The position numbers were made by a program, and so were the translations under genes. This document shows, piece by piece, positions 36,497 to 44,896 of a stretch of 64,000 nucleotides of DNA. Under the pieces are notes generated by a model, which was not told the DNA's origin, made no database searches, and saw only the letters and a list, made by a program, of their open reading frames with translations. This stretch comes from Levilactobacillus zymae DSM 19395 (lineage in GTDB: Bacteria > Bacillota > Bacilli > Lactobacillales > Lactobacillaceae), in NCBI RefSeq assembly GCF_001434115.1, contig NZ_AZDW01000051.1:1-64000 (forward strand). The letters run 5' to 3'. Each line of letters starts with the position of its first letter. Position 1 is the stretch's first letter.

Positions 36497-36685
36497 TTGG
36501 CTGTACCAGCACGGAAAACGTCTAAGACGAAAAAGCGTATGCGTCGGGGTCACATTAAGTTGAATGTCCCTGGTTTGACACCATGCCCAAACTGTGGTGA
36601 ACTTCGTAAGTCACACATGGTTTGCCCTAGCTGTGGCTTCTACGATGGCCGTCAGGTCGTTGCAAAGGCAACTGCAAACAACTAA
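36497..36685 (+). CDS. rpmF: 50S ribosomal protein L32
   Basis: This 62-residue protein starts at TTG ([19 protein letters not shown]), with a perfect AAAGGAGGTG seven bases upstream. Four cysteines (CPNC and CPSC, residues 30-46) show the zinc-binding form. Confidence 0.97.
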   Translation: MAVPARKTSKTKKRMRRGHIKLNVPGLTPCPNCGELRKSHMVCPSCGFYDGRQVVAKATANN

Positions 36686-36694
36686 ACCTAAATG

Positions 36695-36736
36695 AAAAAA
36701 CTCCTATGAAGTCCGCGGCTTCTAGGAGTTTTTTTG
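36695..36736 (+). terminator. Terminator of yceD-rpmF
   Basis: AAAAAACTCCTA pairs with TAGGAGTTTTTT around an 18-base loop that itself pairs in part. Confidence 0.85.
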
Positions 36737-36850
36737 TATGGTCATGCTGACAACCGGTTGTCGGTGGCGCTGAGGACAGCACCACCAGACCGTTAAATAA
36801 AAGCATCACCGGACTTACACGCTCAACTATACGATTCACTAATGATTTTG

Positions 36851-36893
36851 AAGCCCGCTAACGTCCCCTTACCGGGCTAACGTTAGCGGGCTT
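36851..36893 (-). terminator. Long hairpin after the flavin reductase gene
   Basis: A perfect 13-bp inverted repeat (AAGCCCGCTAACG, 36851-36863, with its complement at 36881-36893) lies 32 bases past the reductase stop. T tracts are weak on both sides, so termination is likely but not certain. Confidence 0.55.
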
Positions 36894-36924
36894 TAGTTAG
36901 TGACAATCAGAAAGGTAGTTATGG

Positions 36925-37485
36925 TTAACGAGATTGGTGCGTTAATCGTAGTGCTAGTTCCTGCCCCATTGTCGCGACCAAGGGTTGGAACGGTTGAAAG
37001 TCGTCAGCGACCGTTTCAGCGGTTGTGGTTGAACGAAGCCGAAGACCAACATTAGTCGCAAGTTGATGCATTCCTAGTCCTGCTAAGACCAAACGGATTG
37101 CAATATCCGCCTGAATTGAGTGGTTGCCATAGATAATGGTACCTACTGGTTTATCTTGCCATTCAGCAAAAAGTGTGTCGAGCGCGTTTTTAAGCACTGC
37201 AGGATAGCCCCAGTTATATTGTGGGAATACAAGAATAAAACCGTCACAAGCGGCAATAGAGTTTGCAAAAGCAATAGTGCTTGCGTTTTGATAATTACCA
37301 TGTGCCGGGATATCCGGCTCATCAAGAAAGGGTAAATTGATTTCGGCCAGGTCAATCAGTTTAAGATTATACTCATCACGGCGAAGGGCGTGCATCGTCC
37401 AATCCGCAACCGCACCTCCGATTCGAGCCGTGCGATTAGTACCTAGAATCACGCCAATTACAGGTTTGCGTATTTCATTAGTCAT
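36925..37485 (-). CDS. NADPH-dependent FMN reductase (flavodoxin fold)
   Basis: This 186-residue oxidoreductase has the FMN-binding loop GTNRTARIGGAVADW (residues 14-28), the FPQYNWGYPAVLKNALD segment and GNHS, as in azoreductase/chromate-reductase-like enzymes. CTGGAGG precedes the ATG. The gene is visibly AT-richer than everything around it, as is the divergent regulator, which suggests joint transfer. The shared promoter region holds two identical palindromes. The likely role is flavin- or quinone-linked detoxification, under control of the MarR protein. Confidence 0.9.
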   Translation of the reverse strand: MTNEIRKPVIGVILGTNRTARIGGAVADWTMHALRRDEYNLKLIDLAEINLPFLDEPDIPAHGNYQNASTIAFANSIAACDGFILVFPQYNWGYPAVLKNALDTLFAEWQDKPVGTIIYGNHSIQADIAIRLVLAGLGMHQLATNVGLRLRSTTTAETVADDFQPFQPLVATMGQELALRLTHQSR

Positions 37486-37518
37486 GTTAGTTCCTCCAGG
37501 AAAGTCATTGAATTATTG

Positions 37519-37586
37519 ATTCACGTGAATACATTTGGTATTATATGAGTATGCAAATTAGATGTCAAATTTTAATTCACGTGAAT
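37519..37586. promoter_or_regulatory. Twin palindromic operators in the reductase-marR intergenic region
   Basis: The 12-base palindrome ATTCACGTGAAT occurs twice, at 37519-37530 and 37575-37586. The centres are 56 bases apart. One copy lies next to the reductase start and the other just before the marR ribosome site, with a TATTAT-type -10 for marR between them. Such spacing is typical for operators of an autoregulated MarR protein. Confidence 0.75.
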
Positions 37587-37598
37587 GGAAGTGAAAAA

Positions 37599-38069
37599 AT
37601 GCTCGACAAAATTTTCCAATCGCTCAATCAATTGCTAGCAATGGATAGTCCCGAAGATGACGAGAAACAAAGGTTAATTTCTGAAAACCCAGACGCTACC
37701 ATTCGAGCGTTGGCTGGCAAACTATCAACAAGAGATGTTTTGATTGTAGCAACAGTTCATAAAAATTCTCCGTATCCGCAAAAAGAGTTGCCTGCAGCTG
37801 TCAATACTTCGCAGCCAACGGCAAGTAGGGCAGTTGAAAGGTTAATAGACCTTGGCTTGCTGGTGCGCACTCGGTTGCCAAACAACAAGAAGCAGTGGCA
37901 GTTGGTATTGACGGTTTTGGGACAGCAGATTGCTAAAGCCAAGGTTAAGTATGATCAGGACTTGAGAGCACAGGCCAGGATCATTGCCAGCCATTACTCC
38001 GCAGAGGAATTGTCCCGATTTAATGATTTTCTCACAGAGATTCTTGAAATAAAAACTAAGACGCAATAG
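37599..38069 (+). CDS. MarR-family transcriptional regulator
   Basis: This 156-residue protein has a winged helix-turn-helix: helices STRDVLIVATVHK and PYPQKELPAAVNTSQPTASRAVERLIDLGLLVRTRLPNNKKQWQLVLT, the latter holding the recognition helix and wing. Long dimer helices lie at both ends. ATG 37599 has GGAAGTG ahead; an upstream in-frame ATG at 37545 lies within the operator region and is unlikely. It is divergent from the flavin reductase and shares its AT-rich composition, so it probably represses that gene and itself. Confidence 0.85.
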   Translation: MLDKIFQSLNQLLAMDSPEDDEKQRLISENPDATIRALAGKLSTRDVLIVATVHKNSPYPQKELPAAVNTSQPTASRAVERLIDLGLLVRTRLPNNKKQWQLVLTVLGQQIAKAKVKYDQDLRAQARIIASHYSAEELSRFNDFLTEILEIKTKTQ

Positions 38070-38173
38070 CTACTTTTTTGGGGGGGAAAACTAAAAAACA
38101 GTAGGGGGTTAACTGAACTAAAAGACTTACCGATTGGTAACTATTAGTTATTTATAATTAATTCGCCCATAAA

Positions 38174-38206
38174 AAAGCCCGCCGAGCAATAAACTCGGTG
38201 GGCTTT
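38174..38206. terminator. Bidirectional terminator between marR and adhP
   Basis: AAAGCCCGCCGAG pairs with CTCGGTGGGCTTT, with an A run on the left side that serves the minus-strand gene. Confidence 0.85.
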
Positions 38207-38232
38207 GTGAAACTTATGCTTTTAATTAGGGA

Positions 38233-39249
38233 TTACTTCGTGAAATCAACAACCATCCGGCCAACGATGGAGTTAGCCTTCATTTCGTCGATGATGTCGT
38301 TAACTTCGTCCAAACGACGAGTCTTAACGATTGGGTGAACTAAGCCTTCAGCCCCGAATTGGAAGGTTTCGGCTAAGTCTTGACGAGTCCCAACTAAGGA
38401 ACCTTGAACGGAGATACCGTCCAAGACCGTCTTGGCGATGTTTAATTGCATGTCACCTTGTGGTAAGGCCACGGCAACTAACTTCCCGTCTGGACGTAAG
38501 GCGTTAACGGATTGAGTGAAGGCGTCTGGCGTAACGGCCGTGATTTGGGCGTTGTTTACACCGCCGACCTTCTTTTGGATTTGTTCAGCCACGTCACCGT
38601 CATGCCGGTTGATCAGCACTTCGGCGCCGTCCTTCTTAGCAGCGGCTAACTTGTCTGGGTTCCCGTCAACGGCAACGACGTGAGCGCCAAAGACGTTGTG
38701 GGCGTATTGAACGGCTAAGTTCCCTAAGCCCCCACAGCCAACAACTTCAACCCATTGGCCAGGCTTAGTTTCGCCGACCTTTAAGGCCTTGTACATGGTA
38801 ACCCCGGCACAGGTCAAGGAAGTGGCTTCGATTGGGTCCAAACCTTCTGGGACCTTAACGGCGTAGTTGGCATCAACGATACATTCTTCAGCCATGGCAC
38901 CATCAACGGTGAACCCGGAGTTTTGAACGTTGCGGCAAAGCGTTTCGCGGCCGGTCAAGCAGTATTCACAGTGGCCACAGCCCTTGAAGAACCAAGCGAT
39001 GGAAACCCGATCGCCAATCTTCAAGTTGTCAACGTCGTCAGCAACTTGGATAACTTTCCCCACACCTTCGTGACCAATGATCCGGCCTGGTTGCTTACCG
39101 AAGTCACCGGCAGCCACGTGTAAGTCGGTGTGACATAACCCACAGTATTCCATCTTAACTAAGGCTTCACCGTGCTTAATTGGGCGGAGCGTAACATCCT
39201 TAATATCAACGTAACCATCAACAGAATCGCGAATAACAGCAGCTTTCAT
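38233..39249 (-). CDS. adhP: Zinc-dependent alcohol dehydrogenase AdhP
   Basis: This 338-residue medium-chain dehydrogenase interconverts alcohols and aldehydes with NAD. Catalytic zinc ligands lie in CGLCHTDLH and GHEGVG; the structural zinc lobe has four Cys in the segment [16 protein letters not shown]. The NAD-binding motif is GCGGLGNLA near residue 171. Codon choice is biased to T/A-ending codons (tta, gtt), a sign of high expression. A -10 TATACT with a TTGTAT-type -35 lies upstream (39310-39290, minus strand). Confidence 0.95.
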   Translation of the reverse strand: MKAAVIRDSVDGYVDIKDVTLRPIKHGEALVKMEYCGLCHTDLHVAAGDFGKQPGRIIGHEGVGKVIQVADDVDNLKIGDRVSIAWFFKGCGHCEYCLTGRETLCRNVQNSGFTVDGAMAEECIVDANYAVKVPEGLDPIEATSLTCAGVTMYKALKVGETKPGQWVEVVGCGGLGNLAVQYAHNVFGAHVVAVDGNPDKLAAAKKDGAEVLINRHDGDVAEQIQKKVGGVNNAQITAVTPDAFTQSVNALRPDGKLVAVALPQGDMQLNIAKTVLDGISVQGSLVGTRQDLAETFQFGAEGLVHPIVKTRRLDEVNDIIDEMKANSIVGRMVVDFTK

Positions 39250-39650
39250 GAAAAGAACCCCTTTTCTTTTTTGTCTACAATCCCAGTATACTTAAAAAGT
39301 GAGCAAATACAAGTGAAAAAATGAACAAAAACTAAAAATATTTAGTCAACGTGACTAATCAGGGGCCACACTATCCCGGAGCAAAGGGAGTTGAACGTCC
39401 TTTCTTGTGAAAGAAACCGGTTTCTAATTTTTCATAAACTTTTTTAAAAACGGATACAACCGGTTGCATTTCATGGGGATTGTTCAATAATTACCGGGGA
39501 GGAGTTTCTCTCAGGAAGGTCGGGCAAAAGCCGCACAATTAGGAAGAAATATGATAAAATTAAATATTGGAATGAATCACGGTTGTTCGCGAGCTGGCAA
39601 GTCTGAGCCCGGCGAACACAGCTAAATCGCCCTAGAGGAGTTAAAGAGTA
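39250..39650. promoter_or_regulatory. adhP / response regulator divergent control region with two CcpA-like palindromes
   Basis: This 400-base region is AT-rich near adhP. AGAAACCGGTTTCT (39412-39425) and TACAACCGGTTGCA (39455-39468) share the core AACCGGTT; their centres are 43 bases apart, about four helical turns. Both match the cre consensus at all but one or two fixed positions. A TATGAT/TAAAAT box near 39551-39560 is the likely -10 of the two-component operon. No gene is seen here. Confidence 0.6.
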
Positions 39651-40337
39651 ATGAGTCGAATTTTAATTATTGAAGATGAAAAGAATCTGGCCCGCTTCGT
39701 CGAGTTGGAACTTAAGCATGAAGGTTACGAAACCAACGTTCAGTTTAACGGTCGGACGGGCTTAGAGGCCGCCTTATCGCAAGACTTTGACGTGATTTTG
39801 TTAGATTTGATGTTGCCCGAATTAAACGGGATCGAGGTGGCCCGGCGCGTGCGTGAAGTCAAGAGTACGCCGATTATTATGATGACGGCCCGCGACTCCG
39901 TGATCGACCGCGTGTCCGGTTTGGACCACGGGGCGGACGACTACATCGTGAAGCCGTTTGCCATTGAAGAGCTGTTAGCCCGGGTGCGGGCCCTGTTACG
40001 CCGGATTCACCTGGAAGGCGAACAGAAGAACACCAAGCAAACCACGGTGAAATTCAAGGACCTGACGATTGAAAAGGAAAACCGGATTGTCCGGCGCGGC
40101 GACGACGTGATCAACCTGACCAAGCGGGAATACGAACTCCTGTTGGCCCTGATGGAAAACGTCAATGTCGTGTTAGCCCGTGACGTCCTGTTGACCAAGG
40201 TTTGGGGTTACGAATCTGAGGTCGAGACCAACGTGGTGGACGTGTACGTCCGGTATCTCCGGAACAAAATTGATGTCCCTGGCCAGAAGAGTTACATTCA
40301 GACCGTGCGGGGGACAGGGTACGTGATGCGGTCGTGA
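39651..40337 (+). CDS. OmpR-family response regulator, ArlR-like
   Basis: This 228-residue regulator has a receiver domain with the phospho-acceptor Asp in VILLDLMLPELNG (residue about 51), the Thr/Lys switch residues (MMTARD, VKPFA), and an OmpR-type winged helix in the C-terminal half (VETNVVDVYVRYLRNKI). It is co-transcribed with and overlaps the sensor kinase. The best match in memory is ArlR/CsrR-type regulators, which act on surface and metal homeostasis genes; the target set here is unknown. Confidence 0.92.
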   Translation: MSRILIIEDEKNLARFVELELKHEGYETNVQFNGRTGLEAALSQDFDVILLDLMLPELNGIEVARRVREVKSTPIIMMTARDSVIDRVSGLDHGADDYIVKPFAIEELLARVRALLRRIHLEGEQKNTKQTTVKFKDLTIEKENRIVRRGDDVINLTKREYELLLALMENVNVVLARDVLLTKVWGYESEVETNVVDVYVRYLRNKIDVPGQKSYIQTVRGTGYVMRS

Positions 40338-41944
40338 GAGAACCAGAATCCGAGGTTGAGGAAGCGGAACCCCAAACCTTTCGCTTCTCATTAAAGTGGA
40401 AATGGTCGCTGTCGACGGCCGCGGCGGTGCTGGTCATCTTCGGGGTGATCGCCCTACTGATCTTCAATAGTTTTCTCACGGTGCTGATGCGCCAAGAGCG
40501 CAACCACGTGAGTGACACCTTGGGGGTCGTCGTCGAGAAACTAAACACGCAAAAACAAGAGTTGACCGGGTCAACGGTGAACGACCGGTTACGACCGCAG
40601 AGCTTTACGGTGACCAATAAGAAGGCTAAACGGACCGGGAGCCCCTACGGCAACGTGGTGATCACCAGTCTGGCCCGCGACAGTCAAACTGTGACGGTCT
40701 ATGACCGGTCGGGGAACCTGCTGTTTTCGAGCCGGAATGCGCCAACGACGGCCTTCAAACGGTCGGCTCAGCAGAGTATTCGCACGCAAGAAGTTAACGG
40801 CCATTCGGGGTTGATTGGCCGGTCGCCGATCCGCGCGAAGCAGGGGAATCAAATCCTGGGCTACGTGCAGGTCGTCGATAACCTACAAGACTACCACGAG
40901 ACCCAGGCCAAGTTGGTCCAGGTGGTCGTAGTCTTGGGGCTGATTGCCGCGTTAGCCGCCGCGATTTTGAGTTACATCCTGGCGTCGTTTTTATTGCGGC
41001 CCATGGATGCGATTCGCGATACGATTCACGCGGTGCGCGACGACCCCCAGACGGATCAACGGGTGCCCGAATCGAAGCGTAACGACGAATTGGGCGACCT
41101 GACTCAATTGTTAAACGACATGATCGATACCACCCAGCGGTACATCGACCAGCAACAGCAATTCGTGGAAGACGTGTCCCACGAACTGCGGACGCCGGTG
41201 GCCATCATTCAGGGCCACATGGAGATGCTGGACCGGTGGGGCAAGGACGATCCCGAGGTCTTAAACGAGTCCATCAAGGCCTCGTTACAGGAGACCAAAC
41301 GGATGAAGAGCCTGGTCCAAGAGATGTTGGACCTGCAACGCGCGGAACAGATCGAGATTACCTTTACCAATGAGGTGACCGACGTGACCGAAGTGGTGAC
41401 GCAGGTCTACGACAATTTCAAGATGATTCATCCGGAATTTGTCTTCATCTTAGACGACGACGTCCACCAGTCGGTCCAAGCTCAGATCTACCGCAACCAC
41501 CTCGAGCAGATCTTGATCATTCTGCTGGATAACGCGGTCAAGTATTCCACCACCCGTAAGGAAGTCCACCTGTCCTATGAACGGGATTCGCGGAACGTGG
41601 AAATCGCCGTGCAGGACTTCGGGGAAGGCATCTCGCAGGCCAACCGGGATCGGGTCTTCAACCGGTTCTACCGGGTCGACAAGGCGCGGTCGCGAACCAA
41701 GGGTGGTAACGGCCTGGGGCTCGCCATCGCCAAACGGTTGATTGAGGGCTATCACGGGTCGATCACCATCGAAAGTGCCGTGGGGCACGGGTCGGTCTTT
41801 CGGATCTCGCTGCCGATCCTGTCGGCGGACGAGGCGCGCTTGTTGACCCATAAGAAGGAACAGGCCCAGGCCGAAAGCAATGAGATTCCGGGCATCAAGT
41901 CGGCGCTGTTGGAGGACTCTCCCCACGATGATGATGCACACTAG
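40334..41944 (+). CDS. Sensor histidine kinase, ArlS-like
   Basis: This 536-residue kinase has two membrane helices (about 30-55 and 195-220) enclosing an extracytoplasmic sensor domain. A HAMP domain follows, then the H box VSHELRTPVAIIQGH (His about 281), and an HATPase domain with N box ILLDNAVKYS and G boxes DFGEGIS and GGNGLGLAIAKRL. The GTG start overlaps the regulator's stop. The acidic tail after residue 500 is unusual in length and has no known function. Confidence 0.93.
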   Translation: MREPESEVEEAEPQTFRFSLKWKWSLSTAAAVLVIFGVIALLIFNSFLTVLMRQERNHVSDTLGVVVEKLNTQKQELTGSTVNDRLRPQSFTVTNKKAKRTGSPYGNVVITSLARDSQTVTVYDRSGNLLFSSRNAPTTAFKRSAQQSIRTQEVNGHSGLIGRSPIRAKQGNQILGYVQVVDNLQDYHETQAKLVQVVVVLGLIAALAAAILSYILASFLLRPMDAIRDTIHAVRDDPQTDQRVPESKRNDELGDLTQLLNDMIDTTQRYIDQQQQFVEDVSHELRTPVAIIQGHMEMLDRWGKDDPEVLNESIKASLQETKRMKSLVQEMLDLQRAEQIEITFTNEVTDVTEVVTQVYDNFKMIHPEFVFILDDDVHQSVQAQIYRNHLEQILIILLDNAVKYSTTRKEVHLSYERDSRNVEIAVQDFGEGISQANRDRVFNRFYRVDKARSRTKGGNGLGLAIAKRLIEGYHGSITIESAVGHGSVFRISLPILSADEARLLTHKKEQAQAESNEIPGIKSALLEDSPHDDDAH

Positions 41945-41967
41945 CCACAAGCTTAAACATCAATTGA

Positions 41968-42007
41968 GGGCGTCGCCGAAGACCAGTTTCTTCGGCGGCG
42001 CTTTTTT
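41968..42007 (+). terminator. Terminator of the two-component operon
   Basis: GCGTCGCCGAAGA pairs with TCTTCGGCGGCGC (one G-U type mismatch) around a short loop and is followed by T6. Confidence 0.85.
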
Positions 42008-42059
42008 GACAAAATCCGGGCTTTCCGGTAGAGTAGGTCTTCAGAAATGAGGTGACACC

Positions 42060-42125
42060 ATGAATTACAACCATATTCTGGTGTGCGTGGCCGTAGACGG
42101 CCCAGGACGTTTTTCCGCAAATTAA
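42060..42125 (+). CDS. 21-codon frame resembling a universal stress protein start (leader peptide or remnant)
   Basis: The frame encodes MNYNHILVCVAVDGPGRFSAN and has a TGAGGTG site six bases upstream. Its first residues match the start of UspA proteins (MxYxxILVaVDGS). It stops after 21 codons, 20 bases before the MFS exporter start, and contains a GGCCGT/ACGGCC hairpin followed by T5. It may be the remains of a usp gene or a translated leader that affects the exporter gene. Neither can be settled here. Confidence 0.4.
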   Translation: MNYNHILVCVAVDGPGRFSAN

Positions 42126-42145
42126 CTTTTAAAGGAGAACTTGTT

Positions 42146-43348
42146 GTGAGAAACGTCCAGAAGAAAGCCCCGACCCTGTTATTGATCATCGTGTTGGTGG
42201 GCTTTCCGCAAATTAGTGAATCGATTTTTACGCCGGTCTTGCCGGCCTTAAGCCGCGCCATGGCGGTCAGTGCCAACCAGATCCAGTGGACCATGAGTAG
42301 CTACTTCGTGGCCTTTGCCGTGGGGGTCCTGTGGTGGGGCCAGTTGGCCGACCGAATTGGCCGCCGTCCCGCCATGCTCGGGGGCGTCGGGCTGTACCTG
42401 TTGGGGAACCTGGGGTTGTTGTTGAGTCCCAGGTTCGGCTGGTTACTCGGCTTTCGCCTGTTACAGGCCTTCGGTGCCAGTGCGGGGTCCGTGGTGACCC
42501 AAACCATCATGCGCGAAAGTTTTACGGGCATCGTGGGCGCCAGAATTTTCGCCCAGACCAGTGCGGCCATGGCGCTTTCACCGGCGTTAGGCCCGCTGAT
42601 TGGTGGCCTGATGCAAACGCTGGGCGGCTATCCGGCCGTCTTCGGCACGCTGGTCGTGATGGCCAGTGCCGTTTTCAGCTATAGTGCCTTGCGCTTGCCG
42701 GAGACACGGCCGCGTCAAGGGACCCCGGCGACTCGGCAATGGCCCATCGTCAAACGCCTCGTGAGCGATCCGGTGGTCTGGGGCTACGGCATCCTGATTG
42801 GGGGCATCAACGGCATTCTGTTTAGCTACTACGCCGAAGCCCCGTTTATCTTCGAGACCCACTTTAACTTCAGCGCGCTGGCTTACGGGGCGTTGGGGCT
42901 GAGCCTCGCGGCGGCGAGTCTTGGTGGCGCGCTACTAGTGAGTCGCCTGCTGAACCGGTGGACGCCGGAACAGATCATCGTCGGGGGCCTCCTGCTCAGC
43001 TGCGGGGCGGCCCTGCTCCTCTGGCTAGCCGCGGTCTTAGACCTGGCCTGGGGGATGGTCGGTGGCTTCTTCCTGGTCTTCTTGGGCCTGAACATCGCGT
43101 TACCCAACGCCTTGAACCGGGCCTTGATCGGCTACGAGGCCGTCATGGGCAGTGCCAGCGGCTGGTTTAGCCTGGGTTACTATCTGCTAGTCAGCGCGTT
43201 GACCTACGGGATGAGCCTGCTGCACAGCCCATCGATTCAGCGCTTGCCGCTGTATTGCCTGGTCCTGTGCCTGGGTATGGTCACGGCCTACGGTGGACTG
43301 GTGCGCCGAACGCAGGCCCGGCGCTTGTTGGCGGCAGCTTCGGATTAA
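42146..43348 (+). CDS. MFS multidrug transporter, Bcr/CflA type
   Basis: This 400-residue protein has 12 hydrophobic segments. The MFS motif between helices 2 and 3 is WWGQLADRIGRRPAMLGG (residues about 62-79), and the DHA1 motif C region in helix 5 is GPLIGG-like (ALSPALGPLIGGLMQ). It would export drugs or metabolites with proton antiport. GTG 42146 has AAAGGAGAA ahead. A 21-codon frame precedes it, and repeat copy 3 follows 18 bases after the stop. Confidence 0.88.
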   Translation: MRNVQKKAPTLLLIIVLVGFPQISESIFTPVLPALSRAMAVSANQIQWTMSSYFVAFAVGVLWWGQLADRIGRRPAMLGGVGLYLLGNLGLLLSPRFGWLLGFRLLQAFGASAGSVVTQTIMRESFTGIVGARIFAQTSAAMALSPALGPLIGGLMQTLGGYPAVFGTLVVMASAVFSYSALRLPETRPRQGTPATRQWPIVKRLVSDPVVWGYGILIGGINGILFSYYAEAPFIFETHFNFSALAYGALGLSLAAASLGGALLVSRLLNRWTPEQIIVGGLLLSCGAALLLWLAAVLDLAWGMVGGFFLVFLGLNIALPNALNRALIGYEAVMGSASGWFSLGYYLLVSALTYGMSLLHSPSIQRLPLYCLVLCLGMVTAYGGLVRRTQARRLLAAASD

Positions 43349-43366
43349 TTAGGGGATTTCAATCTA

Positions 43367-43649
43367 GGGCCTGTCTTAAAAGACTAATTTTGAGTATTCA
43401 GCGCCTCCGGGCCAGTCAGAAACGGGCTGGAACGGGGTGGGCACGGCTTCAAGCCCATAGCCCAGGTCTTGAAGACCGACCTTTGTCTAGGCCGGCAAAG
43501 GACACCGGCCAACACAAATTTCACCCCTGAGCCCATTTCTGACTGGCCCTCCAGCTTATACGAGTTATAACAATAAATAAACTGGATTCTTTTCAGTAAA
43601 GGGTAATGGATGATCATTTAAATCGGTAATTGAGTTTTAAGACAGACCC
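43367..43649 (+). mobile_element. Structured repeat, copy 3, with terminal inverted repeats (MITE-like)
   Basis: This is the most complete copy. The ends GGGCCTGTCTTAAAA and (complement) GGGTCTGTCTTAAAA form terminal inverted repeats, and both ends sit in a CTAG, consistent with TA target duplication. The closing stem pairs 43409-43428 with 43530-43549. Inner pairs are GGGGTG/CACCCC, CTTCAAG/CTTGAAG and GGCCGG/CCGGCC. There is no open reading frame for a transposase, so any mobility would need an enzyme in trans. Confidence 0.8.
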
Positions 43650-43652
43650 TAG

Positions 43653-43766
43653 TAAGTCCAGCGCTTCCGGGCCAGTCGTTATGACAGTAACGGGAGTGTG
43701 TTCTTTCGAATTGGCTAACAAGTAAGTCGTTATTTTGATCAATCACTAATTTTTAAAGTGAGTCCT
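43653..43766 (+). repeat. Vestigial fourth copy of the structured repeat
   Basis: Right after copy 3, CAGCGCTTCCGGGCCAGTC (43659-43677) repeats the start of the core stem. After a deletion, TTTTTAAAGTGAGTCC (ending 43765) resembles the right terminal repeat and is followed by another CTAG-like TAG. The rest of the core is lost. Confidence 0.55.
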
Positions 43767-43816
43767 AGGTCATGAAAAAGGGATGGGACCATCAGCGTCA
43801 CATCCTTGACCCAAAC

Positions 43817-43857
43817 AAAAACACCGGCAGCCGCTAAAATACGGTTGTCGGTGTTTT
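43817..43857 (-). terminator. Terminator of yidC
   Basis: AAAACACCGGCAGCCG pairs with CGGTTGTCGGTGTTTT around an eight-base loop. It serves the minus-strand gene and may also act on the plus strand. Confidence 0.85.
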
Positions 43858-43875
43858 GAGGTTAACGATTAAAAT

Positions 43876-44787
43876 TTAGTGGTTATGATGTTGCTGCTTA
43901 CCAGCGTTACGGTTGCGGTTACGGTTCTTGTCGTGCACCTCGGCCGCCTTGACCTGTTTAACTTCGGGTTTGACGGGCTCGGGAATGACGGGCGCCGGTT
44001 GGTCCTTCATCTTTTCCTTGATTTCGCGGCGAATCCGGGGCCGGTAGAAGTTGATGATCAAGGTCTGCAGGCAGGCGAACAACCCACCCACGAAGAAGTA
44101 CAGGCCTAATCCGGCGGGGGAACTCATGGTGAAGAACAGGATCATCACGGGCGACATCAGCAGGGTGTAGCGCATCTGCTTCTTCTGGTCCGCGGGCATC
44201 CCCAACATGGACAGGTACCCCTGTAACAGGTAGGACAAGAAGGACAGTAACGCTAGGATCCAGCTGGCCTTCCCCAAGGGGATGTTCATAAAGACGGCCT
44301 TGGAGAGTTCGGGTGAGTACCGAATCGCGGCGTACAACGCGGCGAAGATCGGCATCTGAATCAGTAAGGGCAGACAGCCGATCCCCCCGGTCATACTAAT
44401 ACCGTTGTTGCGGTAGAGGGCCATCATGGCCTGACTGGCCGCAGCCTGTTCCTCGGGCGTCTTAGCGGCCTTTTGTTGCTTCTGCAGGGCGGTCATTTGG
44501 GGCCGCACCATGGAGATCTTTTCTTGTTGAACGGTCGCGCTACGCATCTGCTTGACCATGAGTGGTAAGAGGACCATCCGGACGATCACGGTCAGGATGA
44601 TGATGGCCCAGCCGTAGCTGTTGCCGAAGATGTTGGCTAACCAATCCATGACGTGTTGCCCGGGAACGGCTAAGTAGTCGTAAACGAAGCCGTAGGGTTT
44701 CCCGTTCTTCGTCTGCACACAGCCACTGAGGACCAGGGCGAGGCTCGCCAAAGCGGCGGTCACCGAAACTTTCTTTGAGATTTTCAT
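43876..44787 (-). CDS. yidC: Membrane protein insertase YidC/OxaA, lipoprotein form
   Basis: This 303-residue insertase places proteins in the cytoplasmic membrane, alone or with SecYEG. A lipoprotein signal ends in LVLSGC (Cys about 23). Five membrane segments follow, with the first cytoplasmic loop rich in Gln and Lys (MVRPQMTALQKQQKAAK) and the groove Arg in the first segment (ILTVIVRMVLLPL). The basic, Asn/His-rich tail binds ribosomes in the family. It is adjacent to the acylphosphatase gene and transcribed the same way. Confidence 0.95.
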   Translation of the reverse strand: MKISKKVSVTAALASLALVLSGCVQTKNGKPYGFVYDYLAVPGQHVMDWLANIFGNSYGWAIIILTVIVRMVLLPLMVKQMRSATVQQEKISMVRPQMTALQKQQKAAKTPEEQAAASQAMMALYRNNGISMTGGIGCLPLLIQMPIFAALYAAIRYSPELSKAVFMNIPLGKASWILALLSFLSYLLQGYLSMLGMPADQKKQMRYTLLMSPVMILFFTMSSPAGLGLYFFVGGLFACLQTLIINFYRPRIRREIKEKMKDQPAPVIPEPVKPEVKQVKAAEVHDKNRNRNRNAGKQQHHNH

Positions 44788-44896
44788 CTGTTTTTCTGAA
44801 CCCCTTTATCAATTTAACGATGGAACGCGGTTGCCCGGTTCCATGCGGCGTCAACGCCGTGAACAACCAACATCATACTTGATTTGGCGGCCTTTT

